The notes under the pieces: generated by a model
Database searches by the model: none
Told to the model about the DNA's origin: nothing
The model's input: only the letters and a program-made list of their open reading frames with translations
In this document: in pieces, positions 17,730 to 26,848 of the stretch
Layout: each line of letters opens with the position of its first letter
Position numbering within the stretch: the stretch's first letter is position 1
Made by a program: the position numbers and the translations under genes
Assembly: GCA_021801465.1 (NCBI GenBank)
Contig: JAJYXY010000091.1
Coordinates: 1-34,831, forward strand
Direction: 5' to 3'
Origin: Pseudomonadota bacterium
Lineage (GTDB): Bacteria; Pseudomonadota; Alphaproteobacteria; Acetobacterales; Acetobacteraceae
DNA length: 34,831 nt

Positions 17730-18821
17730 ATGTGGCGGGTGATCGGGCTGATGAGTGGCACCTCGCTCGACGGGGTCGATGCCGCGCTGGTCGAAACCGA
17801 TGGGATGCGCGTCGGAAGCTTCGGCTCCACCATTACGCTGCCCTATCCGCCGGCGCTGCGCGCAGCACTCCGCGTCCTCTTGACGCGCGCGCCGCATCTC
17901 CGCGCTGATGATCCCGCGCTCCAAGCCGCCGAGGCCGAACTCACCGCCCGCCACGCCGACGCGGTCGCGGCACTCGGCACGAAAGCCGACGTGATCGGCT
18001 TTCACGGCCAGACCATCCTGCACGACCCGCAAGCCCGCCGCACCTGGCAGATCGGCGATGCCGCGGCTCTGTCGCGCGCAACGGGGCTTGGCGTGGTCTT
18101 CGACTTCCGGAGCCGCGATGTCGCCGCCGGCGGCGAAGGCGCACCGCTCGTTCCTGTCTTCCATGCCGCCCTCGCGGCGGGCCTGCCGCGCCCAGTCGCG
18201 ATCCTCAATATCGGCGGCGTCGCCAATGTCACGTGGATCGGGGAGCGAGACGATCTTCTTGCCTGTGATACCGGGCCCGGCAACGGCCCCCTCGATGACT
18301 GGCTCATGCGCCACACTGGCGCCCCCTTCGACACCGAGGGCGCCTTGGCGCGCGCGGGACGGCCCGACGACGCGGTGCTCGCGCGCCTGCTCGCCGATCC
18401 CTATTTCCGCCGCGCGGCGCCGAAATCGCTCGACCGGCTGGCCTTTGCCGGCGCCTTGGCGCAAAGCGGGATCGATGCTTTATCCCCGGCCGATGGCGCT
18501 GCGACCTTGGTTGCCTTTCTCGCCGCTGCGATCGCCCTGACCCCTCTGCCGGCGCCACCACGGCGCTGGCTCGTTGCCGGCGGCGGGCGGCATAATCCGG
18601 CGATCATGGCGGCGCTGCGCGAGCGCCTCGCAGCACCGGTGGACGCGGTCGAGGCGCTTGGCTGGAACGGCGACGCGCTAGAGGCGCAATGCTTCGCCTT
18701 CCTCGCCGCCCGCCACCTCGCTGATCTGCCGATCAGTTTCCCAGGAACCACCGGGGTACCGAGACCAATGCGGGGCGGGCGATTTATGCATGCCAAAGAC
18801 GAAGGAAAAACCCTTTTTTGA
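17730..18821 (+). CDS. anmK: Anhydro-N-acetylmuramic acid kinase
   Basis: [62 protein letters not shown]. Confidence 0.95.
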   Translation: MWRVIGLMSGTSLDGVDAALVETDGMRVGSFGSTITLPYPPALRAALRVLLTRAPHLRADDPALQAAEAELTARHADAVAALGTKADVIGFHGQTILHDPQARRTWQIGDAAALSRATGLGVVFDFRSRDVAAGGEGAPLVPVFHAALAAGLPRPVAILNIGGVANVTWIGERDDLLACDTGPGNGPLDDWLMRHTGAPFDTEGALARAGRPDDAVLARLLADPYFRRAAPKSLDRLAFAGALAQSGIDALSPADGAATLVAFLAAAIALTPLPAPPRRWLVAGGGRHNPAIMAALRERLAAPVDAVEALGWNGDALEAQCFAFLAARHLADLPISFPGTTGVPRPMRGGRFMHAKDEGKTLF

Positions 18822-18925
18822 AATAGCGCCAAAAACGCGGCGGCTCCGTCATCGCCTGCTTTTTGCGCCGAGATCCGCCCGCCGCGACCATTCTCCCCCG
18901 TTTTCGCCTTCTCGACGGATCATCT

Positions 18926-20386
18926 TCAATTGATCGCGTTCGAGGACGTATGGATGGGGATGAGCGGCTTTCCACGCGGCGCCAGGGCTGGCGCGATGCC
19001 GCCGGCGCGCTTGCCGGGGCTTTGCTGAAGCAGGCGGAGAAAGCCCAACCCCCAATCGAGCGGCGAGCTTTCGGCGACCGCCTGCCACATCGCGCGCCAG
19101 CGGGTCTGGCGTTCGCGCAGATCCATGGCGAGTGCGCGCGTGATCGCCTCGGCGATCGCGTCGGGATCGTTGGGATTGACCAGCAGCGCCGCGTCGAGCT
19201 GCCGCGCCGCGCCCGCGAAGCGCGAGAGAACCAGAACGCCGGGGTCTCGCGGGTCTTGCGCCGCGACATATTCCTTGGCGACCAGGTTCATGCCATCGCG
19301 GAGCGGGGTCACCAACCCAACCCTAGCGGCGCGCATATAGCCGGCCAACGTCGCGCGCGGCCCGCCCTTGGTGATCAGGCGGAGCGGCGTCCAGTCGGGA
19401 TCGCCGCATTCGCTGTTGATCTCGCCAGCCGCTTGCGAAAGCTCGGCGCGGAGCGTCTGATAGCTCGCGACATCCTGGCGCGAGACCGGGGCGATCTGTA
19501 GAAACGTCACCCGCCGGTGCCAGCCGGTCTCGGTCTCGAGGAATCGGCGATAGCCGGCGAGACGCTGCACCAGCCCCTTGGTCGGGTCGAGCCGATCGAC
19601 GCCGAGGATCAGACATTGCCCGCCGAGGCTCCGCCGCAGCCGCTCGACCGTCGGGCTACGCGCGGCGCGGAGGGCGTCGGCGGCGAAATCCTCGGCATCG
19701 ATTTCCGCCGGGAACACGCCAAGGCGCACACGCCTGCCATCGATTTCGAGGAGTTCGGCCGCGATCTGGCGGGCGCCGGCGAGCGTCGTCGCGGCGGCGG
19801 CGAAATTGCCGAGATCGGCGCTGGTTTGAAAACCGATCACATCCGCCTGCAAGAGACCGGCGATCAATTTCCCCGCCGGCGGCGCAAGCGCGAGGAGTTC
19901 CGCGCTCGGGAACGGAATATGGAGAAAGAAACCGATCGGGTTGGCAACCCCGCGCGCGCGCAAAAGCCCGGCCAGCGGCAGGAAATGATAATCATGCACC
20001 CAGACCAGATCGCCATCCTGAAGCAAGGGCAAAAGCGTATCGGCAAAACGGGCGTTGGTCGCAAAATAGGTCTCGGCATCGCTGCGGTCATAACGCATCA
20101 TCTCTGGCAGCGAATGAAACAGCGGCCACAAGACGCCGTTGGCGAAATTGGCGTAATACCCGTCATGCTCAGCCTTGGTGAGAGCCATGGTGGCATAGGT
20201 CACGCGGCCGGCATGGCTGATCCGTGTCCCCTCCTCGGCCGCTTTCGCCGAGATCGAGCCGCTCCAGCCGAACCACACCCCGCCCTCTCGCTCGAGCAAA
20301 GGCTGCAGTGCGGTTGCAAGCCCGCCCGCCTGAGCGCCTTTTTCCGGGAGCGGCACACGGTTCGAGACAACGACAATCCGGTTCAT
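18926..20386 (-). CDS. otsA: Alpha,alpha-trehalose-phosphate synthase (GT20)
   Basis: MNRIVVVSNRVPLPEKG; VWVHDYHFLPLAGLLR; FFLHIPFPS; LGVDRLDPTKGL; TPLRDGMNLVAKEYVAAQ. Start ATG at 20386. Confidence 0.95.
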   Translation of the reverse strand: MNRIVVVSNRVPLPEKGAQAGGLATALQPLLEREGGVWFGWSGSISAKAAEEGTRISHAGRVTYATMALTKAEHDGYYANFANGVLWPLFHSLPEMMRYDRSDAETYFATNARFADTLLPLLQDGDLVWVHDYHFLPLAGLLRARGVANPIGFFLHIPFPSAELLALAPPAGKLIAGLLQADVIGFQTSADLGNFAAAATTLAGARQIAAELLEIDGRRVRLGVFPAEIDAEDFAADALRAARSPTVERLRRSLGGQCLILGVDRLDPTKGLVQRLAGYRRFLETETGWHRRVTFLQIAPVSRQDVASYQTLRAELSQAAGEINSECGDPDWTPLRLITKGGPRATLAGYMRAARVGLVTPLRDGMNLVAKEYVAAQDPRDPGVLVLSRFAGAARQLDAALLVNPNDPDAIAEAITRALAMDLRERQTRWRAMWQAVAESSPLDWGLGFLRLLQQSPGKRAGGIAPALAPRGKPLIPIHTSSNAIN

Positions 20387-20786
20387 CTTTCCACCCCTCA
20401 TGGCAACGGCCCCGACAGCGTCGCCACCTGCTTGCCCGCGCGTTCCACGCCGGGTGTGGCGACATTGCTCCCGCCCCTGCGCGCACACGCAAAACATGCG
20501 CACGCCTCGCTTGCGGGTTTTCGATCGCTCGCCTGCGCCATTGCCGCCAAAATGTGCCGCGCGAGGGCGTGGCGAGCGGACCGGGGGGGGCCGAAAATCC
20601 TGCCCAGTGACGAACTGCCAGCCTCACGCGTGGCGGTTCGACCTGAACAGCGTATTAAGTCTCTGTTAGCTAAGCGCGGCGGGCGCATGGGACAACCCCC
20701 AAATTCATTCCTTGGTGGGTATCCAAGCCCCTGATTGCGGCGTCCTTATGGCGCAAGCGGGGCAGCAGCACGGCAGCGCCGCCGTC

Positions 20787-21494
20787 TCAGCGGGAGATTG
20801 GCGGCGTTTGCGGCGGAATCTCTGCCGTCGGATCGAGAAGGCCGGTCGGCGCGAGTAACGCCAAAGTGACCTCATGCGGCGGCGGGGTGAGAAGAGGCGC
20901 GATGCGCGCGCGGATAGCGGCCAGTGCCGCTTGCCACGTTCCCGGGCGCGGCGGCCGAGGCGCGGCATCGGCGAGTGCCCCCCCCTGACGCCAGGCAAGA
21001 TAGTCTGCCCAGATGAAATGGCGCGACGCGGTGGAGGCTTGCGGCGGCGACGCAACACGGGCAAGGCGGAGCAGCGTTCCAGCACCCGGCGCATCGAGCC
21101 TGGTATCGAACCCAGCGCCGCCCTCGCCCTGCCAGCGCAGCATCTCGACCGCCAGCACCCCACGTCGTGCGCCATCGGAACCGATGACCGCGAGGAGATC
21201 GAGCGGCCCGCGCGACGCCGCCCCGTCGCCGGCAAACGTCGCCACGAGCACCTCACGGCCGGCGAGCGGCAATTTGACCAAGATTCGCGCGCGCGCCCCG
21301 GGGAGGAAAATGGGGGCAGCGCTACCGGCGATCTCGATGCGCAAGCGACCATTGTCACTTTGCGTCCGAAACGGCACCGGGGCGATACCAGGATCGACGC
21401 GAAACGCGCCGCTCCAGAGATCCGCGCCTGGAACGGCGGCAAGCGGTGCTGCAAACAGCGCGCGGCGTGTGAGCAAGGAAAACGAGCTCAGCAT
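20787..21494 (-). CDS. Hypothetical protein with N-terminal signal-like sequence
   Basis: 235-aa [45 protein letters not shown]...; protein-like composition, unlike the alternative frame 20705..21454. No family recognised. Confidence 0.6.
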   Translation of the reverse strand: MLSSFSLLTRRALFAAPLAAVPGADLWSGAFRVDPGIAPVPFRTQSDNGRLRIEIAGSAAPIFLPGARARILVKLPLAGREVLVATFAGDGAASRGPLDLLAVIGSDGARRGVLAVEMLRWQGEGGAGFDTRLDAPGAGTLLRLARVASPPQASTASRHFIWADYLAWRQGGALADAAPRPPRPGTWQAALAAIRARIAPLLTPPPHEVTLALLAPTGLLDPTAEIPPQTPPISR

Positions 21495-21735
21495 TTGGCG
21501 AGTGGTTCTTTCTCTCCCTGCCCGTCACTGTGCGAGACGTCACGCCAATCTTGTTCTACCCAAGTCCAATTTGCACCAATCCGGGCGGCTGCGGAAGCCC
21601 GATCTCAACCAGGCGTAGAGCAGGGGAGCCCGGACGCATGGGGCAGATCGATGGTCGGTTTCCATGCCCGCTTCGCAAATAGCCCATTTTTCCGACGAAG
21701 ACGACCATCGCGGCCGCGAAACGCCGCGATCGCGC

Positions 21736-21764
21736 TTGACCTTCCCGCCCGGCGAGACCATCTT
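21736..21764 (+). promoter_or_regulatory. Possible sigma70-type promoter for infA operon
   Basis: TTGACC - 17 nt - CATCTT, about 30 nt upstream of infA. Confidence 0.35.
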
Positions 21765-21794
21765 CCGCGCCAATCGCATTGTCGCAGGGGTCTG

Positions 21795-22013
21795 ATGTCA
21801 AAAGAGGATATGATCGAATTTAGCGGGACGGTCACCGAACTGCTACCCAACGCCATGTTCCGCGTGAAACTCGACAATGAACACGTCATCCTTGCCCATA
21901 CCAGCGGCAAGATGCGCAAGAACCGGATCCGCGTTCTCGCAGGCGACCGGGTAAACGTGGAAATGACCCCCTACGACCTCACCAAGGGACGGATCACGTT
22001 CCGCTTCAAGTAA
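21795..22013 (+). CDS. infA: Translation initiation factor IF-1
   Basis: [72 protein letters not shown]; full-length IF-1. Confidence 0.97.
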   Translation: MSKEDMIEFSGTVTELLPNAMFRVKLDNEHVILAHTSGKMRKNRIRVLAGDRVNVEMTPYDLTKGRITFRFK

Positions 22014-22038
22014 CGTGTCGCCGTGCATGGATGGGCCG

Positions 22039-22626
22039 ATGACGGCAGAGCCACGGCTCATTCTCGCCTCCGCGAGCGCGCAACGCCTGGCTCTGCTCGC
22101 CCAAATCGGCGTCATCCCAGACGACGTCATCCCCGCCGATATCGATGAGAGCAAGCGCGACGACGAGACACCGCGCGCACTCGCCATCCGCCTGGCACGG
22201 GCGAAAGCGGCGCAGGTTGCCGCGCGCCAGCCCGGCGCCTTCATTTTCGCCGCCGATACCGTCATCGCCACCGGCCAGCGGAGCCTCGGCAAGCCCGAGG
22301 ATGCGGCGGCGGCACAGGCGATGCTTGCGCGCCTGGCGGGGCGGCGGCATCGCGTTTTCGGCGCGGTCGTGTTGCGCGCGCCGGATGGACGTCTCGGCGA
22401 GCGCCTGGTGGTCAGCCGCGTCACCTTCGCCCGGCTCGATTCCGCCGAGATCGCGGCCTATGTCGCCGGCGGGGAATGGCGCGGGCGCGCCGGCGGCTAT
22501 GCCATCCAAGGGCGTGCCGGCGGCTTCGTGCGGCTTCTCTCGGGAAGCTATAGCAATGTCGTCGGGCTGCCGTTGTTTGAGACACGGCAATTGCTGCGCG
22601 GGCTCGGCGCCCGGCGCCTTGCATGA
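22039..22626 (+). CDS. maf: Maf-family nucleoside triphosphate pyrophosphatase
   Basis: RLILASASAQRLALLAQIGV, FAADTVIATGQRSLGKPEDAAAAQAMLARLAGRRHRV, GGYAIQGRAGGFVRLLSGSYSNVVGLPL. Confidence 0.93.
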   Translation: MTAEPRLILASASAQRLALLAQIGVIPDDVIPADIDESKRDDETPRALAIRLARAKAAQVAARQPGAFIFAADTVIATGQRSLGKPEDAAAAQAMLARLAGRRHRVFGAVVLRAPDGRLGERLVVSRVTFARLDSAEIAAYVAGGEWRGRAGGYAIQGRAGGFVRLLSGSYSNVVGLPLFETRQLLRGLGARRLA

Positions 22627-22670
22627 TGCCGGGCATGACACCGGGCATGATACCGGGTATGATGCCGTCC
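22623..22670. repeat. 12-bp imperfect tandem repeat (ATGAtrCCGGGC), four units
   Basis: atgatgccgggc / atgacaccgggc / atgataccgggt / atgatgccgtcc; begins within the maf stop codon region. Confidence 0.9.
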
Positions 22671-22705
22671 AGCGAGACCGCTGACCGGTCTTGCGGTCGA
22701 GCGCT

Positions 22706-23809
22706 ATGAGTGTTGCGCTGCGCGTCGCGGCTTCGCCCGGCGAGCGGCACATTGCGCTCACGGCCGGCGAGGACACGCTGCTCGACTACGCGATCTGGCG
22801 CCCCGGCGCCCCGGATGGGATCGGCGATTGGCATTGCGGCAGGGTGATCGCGCGCGTCCCGGCAATGGCCGGGCTGTTCGTTGCGCTCTGCGGCGGTATC
22901 GAGGGTTTTTTGCCGGAAACCGAAGCCGCGCGCGGCGTGAGTGCTGGCACGTTGATTGGCGTTCGCATCACCCGCGCGGCACAAGGGGGAAAGGGGCCGC
23001 GTCTGGCACGCGCCGACCTCCCCGAGGATCACCCAAAGCGTATCGCCCGGCTCGCGCTTGGCCCGAGCCCGCTCGACGAACTCGCCGCCCGCCATCGCGA
23101 GGCGCCGATCCTGGCCGATGACCCGGCGCTGATCGCCGAGCTGCGCGCGACCTTCGGGGCGCGGGTGGCGCGCGTCGGCGCCGCATTCACCCCTGCGATC
23201 GAGGATGCGGTGGCCGCACTCGCCATGTCAGAGGTCGTGCTCGCAGGGGGCGTTCGCGCCCATTTCCAGCCGACCGAGGCGCTGACCGCGATCGATCTCG
23301 ACACTGGCGCTGCGACTGCGGCGCGCGCGGAAAAGGGTGCTGCGCAGCGCGCACAAAATATCGCCCACATCGCCGCCCTTGCGCGGCAAATTCGCTTGCG
23401 CAACCTCTCTGGCGCCATTTTCATCGATTTCGCTGGCATGAAGTCGCGCCATCGCGCCGCCCTCGGCCCGGCGCTCGCCGCGGCGCTCGCCGAGGATCCG
23501 CTGAAACCGCAGCTGCTCGGCTTCACCGCGCTCGGATTTGCCGAGATCACGCGCCCGCGCCGCCGCCCGCCCTTGCATGAATTGCTGCGCGGCCCGCATG
23601 CCTCCGGGCTCCGCGCGCTTCGTGCCACGTTGGCGGCGCTGCAAGAAAGACCGGGGCCGATGCCACGCCTGATCGCCGCCCCGGCGGTGATCGCAGCACT
23701 CAGCGCCGACCCCGTGGCGCGCGACGATTTTGCCCGCCTCTCCGGCCAGGATTGGCGGCTGGCGAGCGATCCCACCTTGTCCCCCGAGGCTTGGCGGATC
23801 AGCGCGTGA
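22706..23809 (+). CDS. Short ribonuclease E/G family protein
   Basis: TAIDLDTGAATAARAEKGAAQRAQNIAHIAALARQIRLRNLSGAIFIDFAGM matches the RNase E/G catalytic core; infA-maf-rng order. Confidence 0.85.
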   Translation: MSVALRVAASPGERHIALTAGEDTLLDYAIWRPGAPDGIGDWHCGRVIARVPAMAGLFVALCGGIEGFLPETEAARGVSAGTLIGVRITRAAQGGKGPRLARADLPEDHPKRIARLALGPSPLDELAARHREAPILADDPALIAELRATFGARVARVGAAFTPAIEDAVAALAMSEVVLAGGVRAHFQPTEALTAIDLDTGAATAARAEKGAAQRAQNIAHIAALARQIRLRNLSGAIFIDFAGMKSRHRAALGPALAAALAEDPLKPQLLGFTALGFAEITRPRRRPPLHELLRGPHASGLRALRATLAALQERPGPMPRLIAAPAVIAALSADPVARDDFARLSGQDWRLASDPTLSPEAWRISA

Positions 23810-23860
23810 GGGGCAAAATCGTGGGTCCGCGACGGCTGTCCCCTGTCCTCAAATGAGCGG

Positions 23861-24676
23861 TCATTCTTTCGGCTGGTCTGTGCGTGGCGTGAGTGTCGCA
23901 GCACCGCAGAGCAGGGGGCCGGCGGGCGGCGGGTTGGGAAGCCATGCGAGGGCGGCGCCGTCGCGGCCGGTGCGAATTTCGCCGACACACGCACCCGCGG
24001 CGAGGATCGGCGCTCCCGGCGGCGGGCAAGGCCCCTCGACACCGACCGCAACCAGGCGCCGTTTGACGAGGCCGCGATAGCGGGTGCGCGCCGTCAGCTC
24101 TTGGCCCATATAACAGCCTTTGGTCCAGGAAATCGCGTCGAGTTCGTCATACCGCGCTTCCAAAAGCAAGGTTTTCCCCGCCTCCAGGTCGCGCGGCCCA
24201 TCGGGAAGACCAAGGCCGAGGCGGTGGGCGTCCCAGTCCTCGGCGCTAGCATTGGTTGGCAGCGAAACCGGGCTCAAGATCCGCGTGCCCGCCTGCGCAT
24301 GACGCGGATCGGGCGCAAAGAGCGCTTCGGCCGGCAGTGGCGGGGGTGCGCCATGCCAAGCGACATAGACGCGCAACGCTGGCGCCGCTGGGGTTAGGGC
24401 CACGTCCATGCGCAAGCGGTAGCGCGCGAGTTTCGACAGGAGATCGGGCAGTTGCGCCGCCGCGCCTTCGAGGAAAAGCCGCTCATCATCGGAGAAAACG
24501 AAAAAATCGGCAAGCCAACGCCCCTGTGGCGTGAGCAAAGCGGCAAAAACCGCGCGCCCCGGCGCCGCCATCGCGACGTCGTTAGAAACAAGACCTTGCA
24601 AAAATGCCACCCGATCGCCCCCGGCGAGGGTGATTACGCCGCGATCGGCAAGCTCGGCGATGTTTGTCATCGCCAA
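23861..24676 (-). CDS. ygfZ: YgfZ/GcvT-domain folate-binding protein (Fe-S cluster maintenance)
   Basis: VAFLQGLVSNDV; WTKGCYMGQELTARTRYRGLVKRRLV (K-G-C-Y-x-G-Q-E motif). Confidence 0.92.
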   Translation of the reverse strand: MAMTNIAELADRGVITLAGGDRVAFLQGLVSNDVAMAAPGRAVFAALLTPQGRWLADFFVFSDDERLFLEGAAAQLPDLLSKLARYRLRMDVALTPAAPALRVYVAWHGAPPPLPAEALFAPDPRHAQAGTRILSPVSLPTNASAEDWDAHRLGLGLPDGPRDLEAGKTLLLEARYDELDAISWTKGCYMGQELTARTRYRGLVKRRLVAVGVEGPCPPPGAPILAAGACVGEIRTGRDGAALAWLPNPPPAGPLLCGAATLTPRTDQPKE

Positions 24677-24769
24677 AACATGGGGCGCTGGCCGCGTACG
24701 GCAAGGAGACGCGGCGAGAGGTGAGACGAAACGGGCTGCGGGGCCGGACTCCTGTGTCTTGATTTTTGA

Positions 24770-24797
24770 TTGACGATGAGACGCCTTGTGTTAATCT
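24770..24797 (+). promoter_or_regulatory. Possible sigma70-type promoter for Hint-domain gene
   Basis: TTGACG - 16 nt - TAATCT, about 140 nt upstream of the GTG at 24936. Confidence 0.4.
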
Positions 24798-24935
24798 CTC
24801 GCCTCCTTCGCTCTGAGACGGGTGGCTTCGGCCCGCCCGGGCGGGCAATGCACCGCGCTCGTATTTTTCCGTATCGGGGTCGCGCGCCGTATCAGAGGCC
24901 GGCCACGGGTCGGGGCAAGTCAGAGGAACAACGCT

Positions 24936-26753
24936 GTGAGCGGCTCCAATTTTCTTGTTCTTCCGAATGAAAGCGGAACCCTCGATACCCTCACCGCGAC
25001 CCAGGATTATTTCGTCGTGGCGATCCGACAGGGGGCGACGCTCGATGTCGCCGCTGGTGGCGCGGCGAGCGTCGATCTGTTGTCCGTCCAACAAGGGGGT
25101 GTTCTGGAGGTCGCGGCGGGCGGCGTTGTCGATGCGAACCTGCTTGCCCTTCAGCAAGGCGGCGTTGGCACCAACCTCAGTTTATATCCCGCCGGTACCA
25201 TTCTTATCGATGGCGGCACGCTCGAGACGACCAATTTGGCGAGCATTGGCGGCGTCGTCGCCATCGAGAATGGCGGCGCGGCCGATCTGCGTCTCGCGCC
25301 CCCGACCGCAATCATCAACGGGGTCGCGCAGAATTCCGGCACGATCGACATTGCCGGCGCAAGTTCAGCGACCCTTGGCTACGCCTCTGGGATCACGCGC
25401 TTTGGCGGTCTCGTCAATTTCTCTGCCGCGGATGGCACTCCGGCGCCGGGCGGCACGGCGGTCGTTGACGATGTCATCGCCAATCTCGGCACCTTCGCTG
25501 ATTTCACGGCCGGCGACACGATCGACCTCAGCGGCTACGCCTCGGGCACCCGCTTCGCCGTCACCGCGTTGCCTCCCCCTTCCTTGCCGGCCTCGGTGCC
25601 GAGTGATCTCTCGACCCTCTATGCGCTCACCGATACGGCCGGCGGCGTTACCGCCACCATCGCGACGCTCGCGGTTATCGATGGCGCGAAGCCTCTGCTT
25701 AACGCCAACAATGACACGATCACCGCCTGTTTCGCTGCCGGGACGCGGATTCTCACGGTGCGTGGCGAGGTCGCCGTCGACGCTTTGCGGGTTGGCGATC
25801 TCGTCGCCACCTTCTCCGGCGCTGGCGCGGCGCTAAAACCCGTGCGTTGGATCGGCTATCGCCATGTCGATCTCACCGCCCATCCGACGCCAGAGAAAGT
25901 GCGCCCGGTGCGCATGATCGCCGGGTGTTTGGCGCCTGGTCTGCCGCACCGGGATTTGGTGCTGTCGCCAGGACACGCGCTTTGCATCGATGATCATCTG
26001 GTCGACGTCGAATGGCTGTTGAACGGCGTCACGGTGACGCAAGACATGACGGTCGATGCCGTCACCTATTATCATATCGAGCTCGATCAGCATGATCTCG
26101 TGCTCGCCGAGGGGGTATTTTCGGAAACCTATCTCGATACGGGCAATCGCGGGCAGTTCGTCAATGCTGGGGCGGCAATTGCACTGCATCCCGATTTTTT
26201 GCCGCACCAGGACAAATCGGTTGGCGCGTGCCGGCCATGGCTGACCGGTGGCCCGTTGCTCCGCGAGATCCGCGCCCGGCTGATCGCGGCGATCGAGGCG
26301 GATGGCTATCGGCTGACGGAACAAGCCGATCTTCATCTCGTGAGCGGTGGCTTGCCTCTCCGCGCAGAGCGTGTTGGCGAGGGCGTGGTGCGCTTTACGC
26401 TTCCCTCCCCGGCGCAAGAGTGCCGCCTTCGCTCGCGGGTTTGGATCCCGGGTGGGGTTGACGCGTCGAATGAGGATATGCGCCGCCTCGGTGTCAGGAT
26501 CCGGGCGTTGGCGGCGATCGGCCCGGCGGGGCGGCGCGCGATTGCCCTCGATGATCCTGCATTGCAGACAGGGTTTTATGGGCTGGAACGTTTCGGCGAT
26601 GACGCGTGGCGCTGGACCACCGGCGATGCCATGATCCCGGCAGTGCTTTTGGCGGATGCTGTCGCGTTGGAGCTGGAGATTGTCAGCACCGGCCTCTATT
26701 GGGATTTGCCAGAGGCCGAGGAATTCGAGGAACCCTATCTCCTCTCCGCCTAA
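24936..26753 (+). CDS. Hint-domain (Hedgehog/intein-like) protein with N-terminal repeat-rich domain
   Basis: ITACFAAGTRILTVRGEVAVDALRVGDLVATFSGAGAALKPVRWIGYR...RDLVLSPGHALCIDDHLVDVEWLLNG (Hint_2 type); N-terminus has repeated hydrophobic/Gly turns (GGVLEVAAGGVVDANLLALQQGG). GTG at 24936 follows agagga. Confidence 0.85.
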   Translation: MSGSNFLVLPNESGTLDTLTATQDYFVVAIRQGATLDVAAGGAASVDLLSVQQGGVLEVAAGGVVDANLLALQQGGVGTNLSLYPAGTILIDGGTLETTNLASIGGVVAIENGGAADLRLAPPTAIINGVAQNSGTIDIAGASSATLGYASGITRFGGLVNFSAADGTPAPGGTAVVDDVIANLGTFADFTAGDTIDLSGYASGTRFAVTALPPPSLPASVPSDLSTLYALTDTAGGVTATIATLAVIDGAKPLLNANNDTITACFAAGTRILTVRGEVAVDALRVGDLVATFSGAGAALKPVRWIGYRHVDLTAHPTPEKVRPVRMIAGCLAPGLPHRDLVLSPGHALCIDDHLVDVEWLLNGVTVTQDMTVDAVTYYHIELDQHDLVLAEGVFSETYLDTGNRGQFVNAGAAIALHPDFLPHQDKSVGACRPWLTGGPLLREIRARLIAAIEADGYRLTEQADLHLVSGGLPLRAERVGEGVVRFTLPSPAQECRLRSRVWIPGGVDASNEDMRRLGVRIRALAAIGPAGRRAIALDDPALQTGFYGLERFGDDAWRWTTGDAMIPAVLLADAVALELEIVSTGLYWDLPEAEEFEEPYLLSA

Positions 26754-26766
26754 CCCCTGAAATCAA

Positions 26767-26802
26767 AAAGTCTTTTTGCTTCTTTTTCTTCAGAAAAAGA
26801 AG
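26767..26802. repeat. Dispersed AT-rich hairpin repeat, type A copy 2 (inverse orientation)
   Basis: aaagtctttttgcttctttttcttcagaaaaagaag is the exact reverse complement of 17524-17559. Confidence 0.9.
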
Positions 26803-26848
26803 CCCTTATCCTGTCTCCACCCTTCCCCCTTTCCCCTCCCCCACGGTC

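Noticed and set aside
17487-18464. N-terminal extension of tyrS to 18464
   Set aside because: Read-through of the AT-rich repeat and the antisense of anmK; tyrS has a normal start at 17486.
21580-21650. tRNA-like stretch (gatctcaaccaggcgtagagcagggga...) between the orphan gene and infA
   Set aside because: Resembles a D-arm only; no matching acceptor stem, anticodon arm or T-loop (GGTTCGA) could be folded. tRNAscan-SE/Infernal would decide.
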